64,000 nucleotides of DNA, from assembly GCF_024612015.1 (NCBI RefSeq), contig NZ_CP102512.1, positions 6,014,001 through 6,078,000 on the forward strand, written 5' to 3'. Below are positions 17,723 to 26,274 of this stretch, in pieces (the stretch's first letter is position 1; each line of letters starts with the position of its first letter). Both the position numbers and the translations under genes were made by a program. The notes beneath the pieces were generated by a model. It was not told the origin of the DNA, searched no databases, and worked only from the letters and a program-made list of their open reading frames with translations. This DNA is from Streptomyces sp. CA-210063. GTDB lineage: Bacteria > Actinomycetota > Actinomycetes > Streptomycetales > Streptomycetaceae.

Positions 17723-18484
17723 ATGGCCTGGATCAACGACCCGCACTTCGCACCCCCGCCGACCAACGTGATCGGCCTCCGGGCCGCTTTCCTCCAGGCC
17801 CAGTTCACCGCGGGCGCCATGGCTTCCGTGACGGTCGTCTACCTCGTGGGATCGATCTGGATCGACCAGCCGTTCGGGTTCTTGGAGGTGTGGCGGATAC
17901 CCAACGACATCCCGGGTGGGATCGCCGATACCTGGTACCTGTTCCTCTGGGGCTTGGCTGTCACGCTGCTGATCAGCGTCATCGCGATCGTGCAGGGCAT
18001 ACCCCGCCTCGTCCCACCCGGCACCGCCGTGGGCCTGGGAGTCTGGGAGAGCGTGAACGCGGGATTCTTCGAGGAACTCCGCTACCGGTGGCTCTTCCTG
18101 CTGAGCGCGCCGCCGGGCCTGGCGCTGCTGAACCTGATCACATTCGGGTTGGTGGAGTGGTTGTACACGGTCGTGCTCGTGCCACTGGCCGACACGGTCA
18201 CGCTCGGAATCCTCGCTCCACAGCTCACCAGCGACGAATGGCTGGTCGGCGCGGCGATCGTCTCGGTGAACGGCGGCTTCCGCGCCATGCACAACGACCA
18301 GAAAGGCATTGGGGGCATTTTTCGCCTCGTCAACGCGTGGTTCATCGGGATGCTGCTGTTCTACCTGTTGTTCAACTATGGGCTGTGGGCGGCGATCGTG
18401 GTTCACATCCTCTACGACATCGTCGTCTTCACCACCGCCGCCTTGATGTCCACGTTCCTCCGGCCCCTGCAGGGAACGTGGTGA
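17723..18484 (+). CDS. CPBP-family intramembrane metalloprotease
   Basis: A 253-residue integral membrane protein with about six hydrophobic segments. It carries the CPBP (CAAX protease and bacteriocin-processing, Abi) motifs: EELRYRW (EExxxR) at about residues 116-122, an intermediate NGGFRAMHN, and HILYDIVV (HxxxD) near residue 233. Bacterial members cleave within the membrane or give bacteriocin immunity. Codon use is less extreme in GC than its neighbours and the flanks lack partner genes, which may hint at acquisition. ATG at 17723; a GAGAGGACGCC stretch is upstream. Confidence 0.82.
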   Translation: MAWINDPHFAPPPTNVIGLRAAFLQAQFTAGAMASVTVVYLVGSIWIDQPFGFLEVWRIPNDIPGGIADTWYLFLWGLAVTLLISVIAIVQGIPRLVPPGTAVGLGVWESVNAGFFEELRYRWLFLLSAPPGLALLNLITFGLVEWLYTVVLVPLADTVTLGILAPQLTSDEWLVGAAIVSVNGGFRAMHNDQKGIGGIFRLVNAWFIGMLLFYLLFNYGLWAAIVVHILYDIVVFTTAALMSTFLRPLQGTW

Positions 18485-18813
18485 CGCTTTGGGGAACTTG
18501 AAAGCGGGCTTGCGGCTCTGCCAGTTTCCAGCCGGGCGAGGCGGATTCGGCGGCCAGGCGCCCGCACGGGGCGGCCCCCAGGGGGAGCGCCCGATCCCTC
18601 ACTGCGGCGTGGTCGAGTACCGCTCGATGCTCGCGCGGCCTGTCGATCGGTCGAGTAGGCGCAGCTCCCACGGGCCCGTGTTCACATCTGCCGACTGCAA
18701 CCAGTGCCACGCCGGGTGTCACGACTCGCCGAAGTAGTAGTGAGCAACAGATGAGTTGGGGCCTACCCCCGTACGTTGGAGGGTGGGCCCCTCTCGCCGG
18801 AAAGGATCACCGC
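18485..18813. other. 329-bp region with no firm gene
   Basis: It holds an 82-codon open frame from 18489 with four closely spaced cysteines/histidines at its end (DCNQCHAGCH), no upstream ribosome-binding site and no family I recognise. I leave it uncalled. The region presumably carries the promoter of the methyltransferase. Confidence 0.4.
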
Positions 18814-19443
18814 ATGTCATTGGCTGAGTCCTGGGACAGATACGCGGTCGGGAGCAAACCACGCAGGACCGTGAACGCCAAGGGTGATACGACCTGGCTG
18901 AACTGGACCCTGTACGCCGATCACGGGCCGAACGAGAGCGTTCTCGGTCCCGTGGCCGGACGCCGGGTGCTGGAACTCGGCTCGGGGAGCGGCAGCAACC
19001 TCACACATCTGGTGACGCTTGGTGCGACAGGACTGGGCGTGGATGTAGCCCCCGTCCGCGAGACGGTCGCGCGGGAGCGCTGGGGCGATCTGTCGGGCCT
19101 TGAGTTCCGTACGGCGGAGGCGACGGCGTTCCTGAACGAGACGGACGAGACATTCGATGTAGTGCTCTCGATCTTCGGCGCTGTGTGGTTCGTCGATCCG
19201 GACACCCTGCTCCCGCTGATCCGCTCGCGTATGGCGCCGGGCGGCATCCTGGCCTTCTCGCATTTGCCTCCAGGCAGTCAGGAGCCCAAGCCTGCCAAAG
19301 CCGGACTGCGGCACGACCGCACCCCGGATGAGTGGGAGCGCATCCTGACGGGGCACGGCTTCTCTCACGTGTGCGTGTCTCTGATCGACCCTCCAGACGG
19401 CAGGGCAGTGGGCACGATGCTTGTCCGTGCCTTGGCGGCCTGA
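18814..19443 (+). CDS. Class I SAM-dependent methyltransferase
   Basis: A 209-residue protein with the Rossmann-fold motif I VLELGSGSGSNLTHL (about residues 52-66), the acidic loop GVDVAP, and motif post-I VVLSIFGAVWFV, characteristic of small-molecule or unknown-substrate methyltransferases. The true start is the ATG at 18814, with AAAGGA seven bases before it; the frame is open further upstream to 18751. It appears to stand alone, with short possible genes following. The methyl acceptor cannot be inferred. Confidence 0.88.
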   Translation: MSLAESWDRYAVGSKPRRTVNAKGDTTWLNWTLYADHGPNESVLGPVAGRRVLELGSGSGSNLTHLVTLGATGLGVDVAPVRETVARERWGDLSGLEFRTAEATAFLNETDETFDVVLSIFGAVWFVDPDTLLPLIRSRMAPGGILAFSHLPPGSQEPKPAKAGLRHDRTPDEWERILTGHGFSHVCVSLIDPPDGRAVGTMLVRALAA

Positions 19444-19657
19444 CCGCGCGGCTGCGCGCCTGTCTCAGCAGATCCCGGGTTTCCGGCAGACGGAGCGAAC
19501 CGTCATGGCACTGCAGTTCGCGGCTCTGCGCGGGGGCCCTCAGTGTCGAGCTGCGCGAAGACTGGGAGCGCTCCCGCCCGCTCCCACACCGCGCCGCACT
19601 CACCGCCGCCCGCGGGAGTGGGCCGCGCGCCGCACGGGTGTGTGAGCCGCCGAGGCG

Positions 19658-19819
19658 GTGACGGGTCCGCATACGGCTCGGGTGCGGCCCTACTGGGCGG
19701 CGCGTGAGCGGGTCACCCGATTGAGCAGGCGGGCCGCCCTGGTCATGGCTGCGGACTTCGGCATCGACCTCGATACGCGCGACATCCACGCAGTACCGGT
19801 CGGGGGTGGGATCCGATGA
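19658..19819 (+). CDS. Small basic hypothetical protein
   Basis: A 53-residue open frame beginning GTG at 19658. Its C-terminal half (ARERVTRLSRR, then AADFGIDLDTRDIHAV) resembles the small proteins that streptomycetes often encode in front of tiny ORFs. The stop overlaps the start of the next gene as ATGA, which supports translation. Upstream, 19505-19645 holds another short frame with no clear support; it may be the decayed front of the same gene. Function unknown. Confidence 0.4.
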   Translation: MTGPHTARVRPYWAARERVTRLSRRAALVMAADFGIDLDTRDIHAVPVGGGIR

Positions 19820-20043
19820 CCGTTGACACAACCGGCACATGCGGGAGGGTCCGGGCCTCCTTGCTCTACCGGGCTCCGATCTTCAGTGAGACGTCTTCCT
19901 GCGTCCTCGGTAAGGGGCACACCGGGGATCACAAGGACGCGCACGGTGGTACCTGGAACGTGATCCCGCTGACCTTCGATGGTGAACTCCGGGAAGGCGG
20001 GGGAGGGCGGGGTGGCACGGGCCGTGCCGACTCTCGGAGCTGA
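19816..20043 (+). CDS. Small Cys/His hypothetical protein
   Basis: A 75-residue protein with ATG coupled to the preceding frame by ATGA. It contains CGRV near the N-terminus and CVLGKGHTGDHKDAHGG, a Cys/His cluster that could bind metal, followed by TWNVIPLTF and a Gly/Arg-rich tail. Similar C-x-GHxGDH proteins occur in streptomycete accessory DNA. No function can be assigned. Its end lies directly against the convergent GlxA-type regulator gene. Confidence 0.5.
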   Translation: MTVDTTGTCGRVRASLLYRAPIFSETSSCVLGKGHTGDHKDAHGGTWNVIPLTFDGELREGGGGRGGTGRADSRS

Positions 20044-20044
20044 G

Positions 20045-21052
20045 TCACGGGGCGCCCTCGTACCGTCGAGCCCCCTCTGTCCTGAAGGTCCGCCGGTACG
20101 CCGTCGGGGTTACCCCCAGTGCTCCCTGTAGATGCTGGCGCATCGACTGGGCCGTGCCGAAGCCCGCGTCGTGGGCCACCTGGTCCATGGAGAGGTCGGT
20201 GGATTCCAGGAGGTGGCGGGCGCGTTCGACGCGTTGCTGGGTGAGCCACTGGCCGGGGCTGATGCCGACCTCCTCGCGGAAGCGGCGGGTGAAGGTGCGG
20301 ACGGACATGGACTCCTGTTCGGCCATGTCGCGGAGTTGGATCGGCTCGTGGAGGCGGCCCAGGGCCCAGGCGCGGGCTGCGGTCGTCGTCGCGGTCTGCG
20401 GCTCGGGCAGCGGGCGTTCGATGTACTGGGCCTGTCCGCCGTCCCGGTGCGGCGGTACGAGCGTACGCCGGGCCACGTCGTTGGCGACGCCGGTGCCGTG
20501 GTCGCGGCGTACGAGATGCAGGCACAGGTCGATCCCGGCCGCGACGCCCGCCGAGGTGAGGACATCGCCGTCGTCGACGAAGAGGACGTCCGCGTCGAGC
20601 CGGACCTTCGGGAAGAGCCGCTGGAAGTGCTCGGCGTGGTACCAGTGCGTGGTCGCCGGGCGGCCGTCCAGAAGACCCGCCGCGGCCAGGACGTAGCCAC
20701 CGGTGCAGATGGAGACCAGCCGGGTGCCGGGGCGGATGTGGGCGAGGGCGGCGGCCAGTTCGGGGGTGAGGACGCCGTCCTCGTAGACCGGGCCGTATTC
20801 GTACGCGGCGGGGACGACGACCGTGTCGGCGGTGGCGAGGGTCTCCGGGCCGTTCGGGACGAGGACGGCGAAGTCGGCGTCCGTCTCCACTCGGCCGGGC
20901 GGCCGGACCGAGCAGGTGACGACGTCGTACAGCGGTCGCAGGGCCGTGTCCCGCGCCTTGCCGAAGATGCGCTGCGGAATGCCCAGTTCGAAGGGGAGCA
21001 GCCCGTCGAGGGCGAGGACGACGACGCGGTGGCGGGCCAGGGACTGGGGCAT
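20045..21052 (-). CDS. GlxA-type transcriptional regulator (DJ-1/PfpI plus AraC HTH)
   Basis: A 335-residue regulator. Residues 1-170 are a DJ-1/PfpI-like domain with the nucleophile-elbow segment LVSICTGGYVLAAAG containing a cysteine. Residues about 225-325 are an AraC/XylS DNA-binding domain with two helix-turn-helix units (MSVRTFTRRFREEVG, and MDQVAHDAGFGTAQSMRQH). Homologues sense small molecules through the N-terminal domain. It is divergent from the MFS gene with only 71 bp between starts, so it most likely controls that transporter and itself. No obvious dyad was identified in the gap. Confidence 0.92.
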   Translation of the reverse strand: MPQSLARHRVVVLALDGLLPFELGIPQRIFGKARDTALRPLYDVVTCSVRPPGRVETDADFAVLVPNGPETLATADTVVVPAAYEYGPVYEDGVLTPELAAALAHIRPGTRLVSICTGGYVLAAAGLLDGRPATTHWYHAEHFQRLFPKVRLDADVLFVDDGDVLTSAGVAAGIDLCLHLVRRDHGTGVANDVARRTLVPPHRDGGQAQYIERPLPEPQTATTTAARAWALGRLHEPIQLRDMAEQESMSVRTFTRRFREEVGISPGQWLTQQRVERARHLLESTDLSMDQVAHDAGFGTAQSMRQHLQGALGVTPTAYRRTFRTEGARRYEGAP

Positions 21053-21123
21053 GGCCTGATCCTAACGAATGCTGTCCCTCGGGCCACTCGTTCGCGGTCA
21101 CCGCAGGTCCGAAGCTTGGTGGC

Positions 21124-22440
21124 ATGACCCAGACAGCCGCCAGTACGGTCGCAGCAGGCCAGGAACCCACCGAGTCGCGCTCCGCCGGCAGGATCCACCG
21201 CGCCTGGTTCGTCGCCGCCGTAACCTTCGTGACGATCATCGGGGCGGCGGCCTTCCGCTCGCTGCCGGGTCTGCTGATCGATCCGCTGCACCAGGAGTTC
21301 GACTGGTCGCGCGGCACGATCGCGTCGGCCGTGTCGATCAACCTGGCGCTGTACGGCCTGACGGCCCCCTTCGCCGCCGCACTGATGGACCGCTTCGGTA
21401 TCCGCCGGGTGGTCGCGGTCGCGCTGACGGTGATCGCGGTCGGGGCCGGTACGACGGTGTGGATGACCTCGCCCTGGCAACTGATGCTCTGCTGGGGGCT
21501 GTTGGTGGGGCTCGGCTCCGGCTCGATGGCGCTGGCCTTCGCGGCGACGGTCACCAACCGCTGGTTCACGGAACGGCGCGGCCTCGTCTCGGGCATCCTG
21601 ACCGCCGCCTCCGCCTCAGGGCAGCTGATCTTCCTCCCTCTGCTGTCGTGGATCGTCTCCGAGCGCGGCTGGCGGCCCGCCTCCGTCACCGTCGCCCTCG
21701 CCGCCCTGGCCGTCGTCCCCTTCGTATGGCTGCTGCTGCGGGACCATCCGGCGGACGTGGGGCTGAAGCCGTACGGCGCGAAGGAGTTCGTGCCGAAGCC
21801 GGCGCCCGTGCCGGGGGCGGCGCGGCGGGCGGTGAAGGTGCTCTTCTCGGCGATGCGGACCGGGCCGTTCTGGCTCCTCGCCGGGACCTTCGCGATCTGC
21901 GGGGCCTCCACCAACGGCCTCATCCAGACCCACTTCATCCCCGCCGCCCACGACCACGGCATGCCCATCACCGCGGCGGCCTCCCTGCTGGCGGTCATCG
22001 GGGTCTTCGACGTCCTCGGCACGATCGCCTCCGGCTGGTTCACCGACCGCTACGATTCCCGGCGCCTGCTGGCCGTGTACTACGCCTTCCGAGGCATCTC
22101 GCTCCTCTTCCTCCCCATTCTGCTGGCCCCCGCCGTGCACCTCCCGATGATCTTCTTCATCGTCTTCTACGGCCTCGACTGGGTCGCCACCGTCCCGCCC
22201 ACCATGGCCCTGTGCCGCGAGCACTACGGCGACGACAGCGCCATCGTCTTCGGCTGGGTCCTCGCCTCGCACCAGGTCGGCGCCGCCCTCGTCGCCTTCT
22301 TCGGCGGTCTCGCCCGCGACATCTTCGGCTCGTACGACGTCGTCTGGTACGCCTCGGGCGCGCTGTGCGCGGCGGCGGCGCTGATGGCGCTGGTGATCCG
22401 GCGACGGCCGGCCGGGACGGCGAGCGCGGCGGTCGCCTGA
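21124..22440 (+). CDS. MFS transporter
   Basis: A 438-residue inner-membrane protein with about 12 hydrophobic segments, a central charged loop (about residues 215-245) and the MFS motif A equivalent ALMDRFGIRRVV after helix 2, repeated in weaker form as SGWFTDRYDSRRL. The layout resembles the monocarboxylate/oxalate-type subfamily that imports or exports small organic acids. It is divergent from the GlxA-like regulator at 20045, which probably responds to the transported compound. The substrate is unknown. Confidence 0.9.
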   Translation: MTQTAASTVAAGQEPTESRSAGRIHRAWFVAAVTFVTIIGAAAFRSLPGLLIDPLHQEFDWSRGTIASAVSINLALYGLTAPFAAALMDRFGIRRVVAVALTVIAVGAGTTVWMTSPWQLMLCWGLLVGLGSGSMALAFAATVTNRWFTERRGLVSGILTAASASGQLIFLPLLSWIVSERGWRPASVTVALAALAVVPFVWLLLRDHPADVGLKPYGAKEFVPKPAPVPGAARRAVKVLFSAMRTGPFWLLAGTFAICGASTNGLIQTHFIPAAHDHGMPITAAASLLAVIGVFDVLGTIASGWFTDRYDSRRLLAVYYAFRGISLLFLPILLAPAVHLPMIFFIVFYGLDWVATVPPTMALCREHYGDDSAIVFGWVLASHQVGAALVAFFGGLARDIFGSYDVVWYASGALCAAAALMALVIRRRPAGTASAAVA

Positions 22441-22478
22441 CCGACGCGCCGCGGATTCGACCGGGGGCCGCGCGGGGT

Positions 22479-22556
22479 AACCGTTTCGGCCGGGGACCCG
22501 GAAGCGCAACCGTTTCGGCGGGGGGCCCGGAAGCGCAACCGTTTCGGCCGGGGCAC
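22479..22556. repeat. 29-bp tandem repeat, 2.7 copies
   Basis: Units at 22479-22507 and 22508-22536, and a partial unit at 22537-22556, each begin AACCGTTTCGGC and continue with a CCCGGAAGCGC end. The array lies just upstream of the membrane-protein start and downstream of the MFS gene. It contains no spacers, so it is not CRISPR-like. Confidence 0.85.
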
Positions 22557-22586
22557 ACTCCCTGTAGGCGGGGAGGGGTGCTGGTG

Positions 22587-23135
22587 ATGTCCATGGTGAC
22601 GGCCGGGGTGGCGGGTGAGGGTGCGGTCCGCAAGGGTGCCGCGCCGTCGGCGGTGTCCATGGCGGTGCTGGGGGTGGAGGGGGCGCTGGTCTGCGCCGCG
22701 CTGTTCCTCTCCGCGCTCGACGCCGACCCGGGGCCGAGGACCGCGCCCGGGGGGTCCTTCGGGGCTCTCCTGCTCTCCCCGCTGCTGCTCCTCCTCATCC
22801 TCTTCGCGGCCGCCGTACTGACCGTGGGCTACGTCCTCCCCGCCGTACTGCTCGCCCACTGGACCGCACGCCAGCTCACCGGCCGCACCGCCTGGTGGTG
22901 GATCCCGCCGGCCTGCACCCTGTGGGTACTTCCCGCCACGGTCGTCCCGGCCTGGCACCTCGCAGGCCTCGCGCTCTACGCGGCGGTCCTGCCCGCGACC
23001 CTGGCAGCGCACCACACGGTCGTACGCGCCGACGCGGGCCGCCCCGTCCAGCCCTGCGCGGCGATTCTCACGTGGGGGACGTTGGGCGTGTTGTGCGTGC
23101 TGGTGGTGGGTGGGGTGGTGGTGGAAGGGCCCTAG
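22587..23135 (+). CDS. Hypothetical membrane protein
   Basis: A 182-residue protein with four hydrophobic segments: about residues 14-32, 50-78 (a long Leu-rich stretch), 105-125 and 155-178. Short charged loops carry the motifs HWTARQLTGR and HHTVVRADAGR. ATG at 22587 has GGGAGGGG eight bases before it; GTG codons at 22578 and 22584 are in frame alternatives. No domain is recognised, and no neighbours suggest a role. Confidence 0.7.
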   Translation: MSMVTAGVAGEGAVRKGAAPSAVSMAVLGVEGALVCAALFLSALDADPGPRTAPGGSFGALLLSPLLLLLILFAAAVLTVGYVLPAVLLAHWTARQLTGRTAWWWIPPACTLWVLPATVVPAWHLAGLALYAAVLPATLAAHHTVVRADAGRPVQPCAAILTWGTLGVLCVLVVGGVVVEGP

Positions 23136-23281
23136 GCGCAAGGATCAGCGGGCCAGGGCGAGTGCTGTCTGCGGGGGCTGGGCATGGACCATGTCGAGGG
23201 CCGCACCTGGCGCGGCCGGCACCACCACCCTGACCAAGTACTGCTCGGAATGCCGTCACGTTCCGAGCGAACGGGAATCTG

Positions 23282-25753
23282 ATGGGACCCCACGTGACCG
23301 TGTACCAGGGTGGCGCTGCTCCAGACCCGGATTCGTTGTACGACGTCTTCCTCTGCTACACGTGGGCGGACGGCAAGGAATGGGCCGACGACATGTACAC
23401 GGCCCTGAGTGCCAGGGGGCTGGACGTCTTCCAGGACGATCTGTCGGTGCCCGAGTGGGCCGAGGACGAAATGCTGCCGTCGGTGAAGGCGGCCCTCCTG
23501 GGCTCACGGGTCCTCGTTCCCCTGCTCACCCCGTGCTTCGACGACAGCGACCACTGCTGGTCCGAACTGCACCTCGCCCTGTCCTGCGGGAAGGCTCTGG
23601 GCGGGACCGCGATGCGCCGGATCATGCCGCTGACCTGGAAGGTGCCGCCCGCCAAGGTCAGGCCCAAGGCGCTCAAGAAGCGCAAGCTCACCCGAGAGGG
23701 CCGCTCGGTCGAGGAACTGGCGGACCATGTCGCACACGTGGTCGGCGAGGTACGGGAAGCCGACGACCGGCGCTTCGGCGACGCGATGACCGACGGGCAG
23801 AGCTGGATCGCCGACGAACTGACCGGCGAGTCCGGATTCGTCGGACGGCGCAAGGAACTCTGGGCCCTGCACGACGCACTGCAGGAGCCCGGCGGGACAC
23901 TGGACCGCGGTGCACCCATCGTCTCCGTACGGGGACTTGGAGGTTCGGGCAAGACCACCTTGTGCAAGCAGTACGGCCGTTGGGCGGCGCGGGATCATCC
24001 CGGCGGTGTCTTCGTCGTCGAACTGTCAGGCAGTGACCCCCTGGGCCGGCACGACTCCGGTGCCGTCCAGGCCGGCTTCCACACGGAGATGCGACGTATC
24101 GCGGCACGTCTCTCCCTGTCCGGACGCGCGGGCACCGACGAAGAGTTGAGGCAGCTCGTGGGCCGCCACCTGAGCGGTCTGCCGCCCTATCTCTGGATCG
24201 TCGACGACCTCCCCGCCTCCGTGAGCCTGCGCGAGCACCCGTACCTGCTCGCCCCCAGCCCCAATGGCAGGTCACTCGTCACCACCCGCGGCAGCGTCCG
24301 CGGCACGAGCCGCACCGAGATCGTTCTGTCCGGCCTGGGCCCGAGACCGGGACTGCGTCTGCTGACCGCACACCGCGGACCGGACCAGGAGGACATCGAG
24401 GAACGCAACGCCGCTCGCGGCATCGTGGCGGACCTGCGGGCACACCCCCTCGCTCTGCAGATCACCGCCGGGCTGACGACGGCGGAGGGATTCACCGGCT
24501 ACCGCTCCCTCCTCGCGGACCTGCGCGAGGACGCCGGGCCCGTGCTCGAACTGGCGGAACACCTGGGCCACGATCTGCCCGCGGAGACCGCCCGCCCGCT
24601 CAGCGGAGTCCTGCTGCGCGCGTTCGACGCCCTGCCGGCCCCTGCCGTCCGCCTGCTCGCCGCCGCGAGCGTACTCGCCGCGGCGCCCATCCCCCACGAC
24701 CTCCTGACGGCCGTACTCCGCGGCGCGGACGAGAACCCGCACGCCGCCGCGACGGCCATGACGGAGGGCATCCGCACTCTTGAGAGCCGAGGACTCGTCG
24801 AGGAGGCCCAGGACGTCTCCGGCGCCACCTACTCCGTCCACGCGCTGGTCGGTCGCGCGGCACGCGTGCTGCTGCGCGACGGAACGCGACGCCAGGTCTC
24901 CCAACGGGCCGTGCGCACGCTGGCCGACCTCCTCGACCGGACAGGAACCGACGCCGCGTCGAGGCTCCGTACGCTCGGCCTGCTGGCGCACGTCCAGGCC
25001 GCGGCGAACCTGGCGGCTCCGGAAGGCTGGGCCGTCGACAACGGCCAGTGGTCCCTCGTCGCGCAGTCCGGACGTCTGCGCTCGGAGCTGGGCGACAGCG
25101 CGGGCGCCGTCGACGACTTCCGCGCCCTGTACGCCTCGTGCCGTGCCTCGCCGCTCTGCGACCCGTACATCACGCTGCGCGCGCTGGTCGGGCTCGGCGC
25201 TGTCCTGCAGGAGAACGGAGCACTCACACAAGCGCGCGAACTCCAGGAGCGGGCCGTCGAGGAACTCGACGCCCTGCACGGCCGAGACCGGTTCGACCAC
25301 CCCCATCCCGACACCCTGTGGGCGATGAACAACCTCGCCAACACCCATCAGGCGCTCGGCGACCACCACACGGCCCGCACGCTGCTGTGGGAGACCTACC
25401 GTGGCTGGCACGGACGCTACGGCCCGTCCGCCCGGCAAGCCCTGACGGCCCTGAACAACCTGGTGATAGCGATCGGCCGAGGACCCGGCCGCCACGCGGC
25501 GCCCACCGCGCTGCGCATCGCCACCTGCGCCCACGAACGATGGACCAACACGGCCGGACGTGACGCCCGGGGCACGGTGGACAGCCTGTTCAGCATCGGC
25601 GCCAACCACCTCCGCCTCGGTGACGCCGCGGCGGCGCTCACCGCGTTCGAGGAGGTCTGGCAGCGACGCCGGTCCCATCTGGGCGACGACCACCCCGACA
25701 CACTCGACGCACGCGAGAACATCATCACCGCACGCAGGAGGACCGCATCGTGA
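23282..25753 (+). CDS. TIR-STAND-TPR protein (NLR-like)
   Basis: An 823-residue three-part protein. Residues about 20-135 form a TIR domain (YDVFLCYTWADGKEWADDM, then CWSELHLAL with the putative NADase glutamate at residue 95). Residues about 187-420 are a STAND NTPase: FVGRRKEL, Walker A GLGGSGKTT (about 219-227), Walker B LWIVDDLP and the TTRG sensor. The C-terminus (about 620-815) holds tetratricopeptide repeats of kinesin-light-chain type (PDTLWAMNNLANTHQALGD). Such proteins sense a ligand through the repeats, oligomerise and let TIR degrade NAD+ or make a signal. The next gene overlaps it by four bases. An anti-phage role is inferred, not shown. Confidence 0.88.
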   Translation: MGPHVTVYQGGAAPDPDSLYDVFLCYTWADGKEWADDMYTALSARGLDVFQDDLSVPEWAEDEMLPSVKAALLGSRVLVPLLTPCFDDSDHCWSELHLALSCGKALGGTAMRRIMPLTWKVPPAKVRPKALKKRKLTREGRSVEELADHVAHVVGEVREADDRRFGDAMTDGQSWIADELTGESGFVGRRKELWALHDALQEPGGTLDRGAPIVSVRGLGGSGKTTLCKQYGRWAARDHPGGVFVVELSGSDPLGRHDSGAVQAGFHTEMRRIAARLSLSGRAGTDEELRQLVGRHLSGLPPYLWIVDDLPASVSLREHPYLLAPSPNGRSLVTTRGSVRGTSRTEIVLSGLGPRPGLRLLTAHRGPDQEDIEERNAARGIVADLRAHPLALQITAGLTTAEGFTGYRSLLADLREDAGPVLELAEHLGHDLPAETARPLSGVLLRAFDALPAPAVRLLAAASVLAAAPIPHDLLTAVLRGADENPHAAATAMTEGIRTLESRGLVEEAQDVSGATYSVHALVGRAARVLLRDGTRRQVSQRAVRTLADLLDRTGTDAASRLRTLGLLAHVQAAANLAAPEGWAVDNGQWSLVAQSGRLRSELGDSAGAVDDFRALYASCRASPLCDPYITLRALVGLGAVLQENGALTQARELQERAVEELDALHGRDRFDHPHPDTLWAMNNLANTHQALGDHHTARTLLWETYRGWHGRYGPSARQALTALNNLVIAIGRGPGRHAAPTALRIATCAHERWTNTAGRDARGTVDSLFSIGANHLRLGDAAAALTAFEEVWQRRRSHLGDDHPDTLDARENIITARRRTAS

Positions 25754-26274
25754 CCGCTGCTCCCGACGACTGGAGCCATTACGCCCTCTACGCGGACCGG
25801 CTGCGCGTACAGGGTCCGGATCATCTGGCCACCGTGACGACCCTGTGGGCCCTGCTGCACGGAGGCCTCACGGACCTGCCCGCGCCGGAGGGCGCCGGCA
25901 CCACCGTCGGCGAGCCGAGCGATCTTCCCGACGGCGTCGGCCCCGAAGACGTCCATCTGGAGGGCGATCACGACGAACTGCTCTCCGAACTCCTGGTCGC
26001 CGCAGTCGAGTTCCAGGAACGGCAGGTCGCGCTCCACGGCCCGGACGCCCCCGAGACGCTGCGCGCGACCCTGTGCCTCGCCCACGGATTGGCCGCGGCC
26101 AACCAGTACGAAGGGCAGCGCGACGACGCTCTGGTCCTGGCGCAGGACGCCCGGGAGGGCATCGACGACTGGGCGGTACGGTCACCCGAGACCGTCGGTC
26201 CCAGGGACCAGGAGGTCGCCAGGATCCTGCACCACTGGATCCTCGACCGGCTGGGCGAGGACCCCACCCACTGA
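25750..26274 (+). CDS. Small TPR-like partner of the TIR-STAND protein
   Basis: A 174-residue acidic soluble protein whose GTG overlaps the previous stop as GTGA, so it is translationally coupled to the TIR-STAND gene. The helical pattern (LYADRLRVQGPDHLATVTTL, and RQVALHGPDAPETLRATL) repeats the GPDxPxTL signature of the TPR region next door, so it looks like a detached pair of such repeats. It may modulate or complete the sensor. The last 93 bp overlap the end of the opposing STAND gene. Confidence 0.65.
   Translation: MTAAPDDWSHYALYADRLRVQGPDHLATVTTLWALLHGGLTDLPAPEGAGTTVGEPSDLPDGVGPEDVHLEGDHDELLSELLVAAVEFQERQVALHGPDAPETLRATLCLAHGLAAANQYEGQRDDALVLAQDAREGIDDWAVRSPETVGPRDQEVARILHHWILDRLGEDPTH

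Noticed and set aside
17440..18501. 353-codon frame overlapping the CPBP gene
   Set aside because: The protease frame has clear membrane segments and EExxxR/HxxxD motifs; the other frame is Arg/Gly/Pro-rich with no motif.
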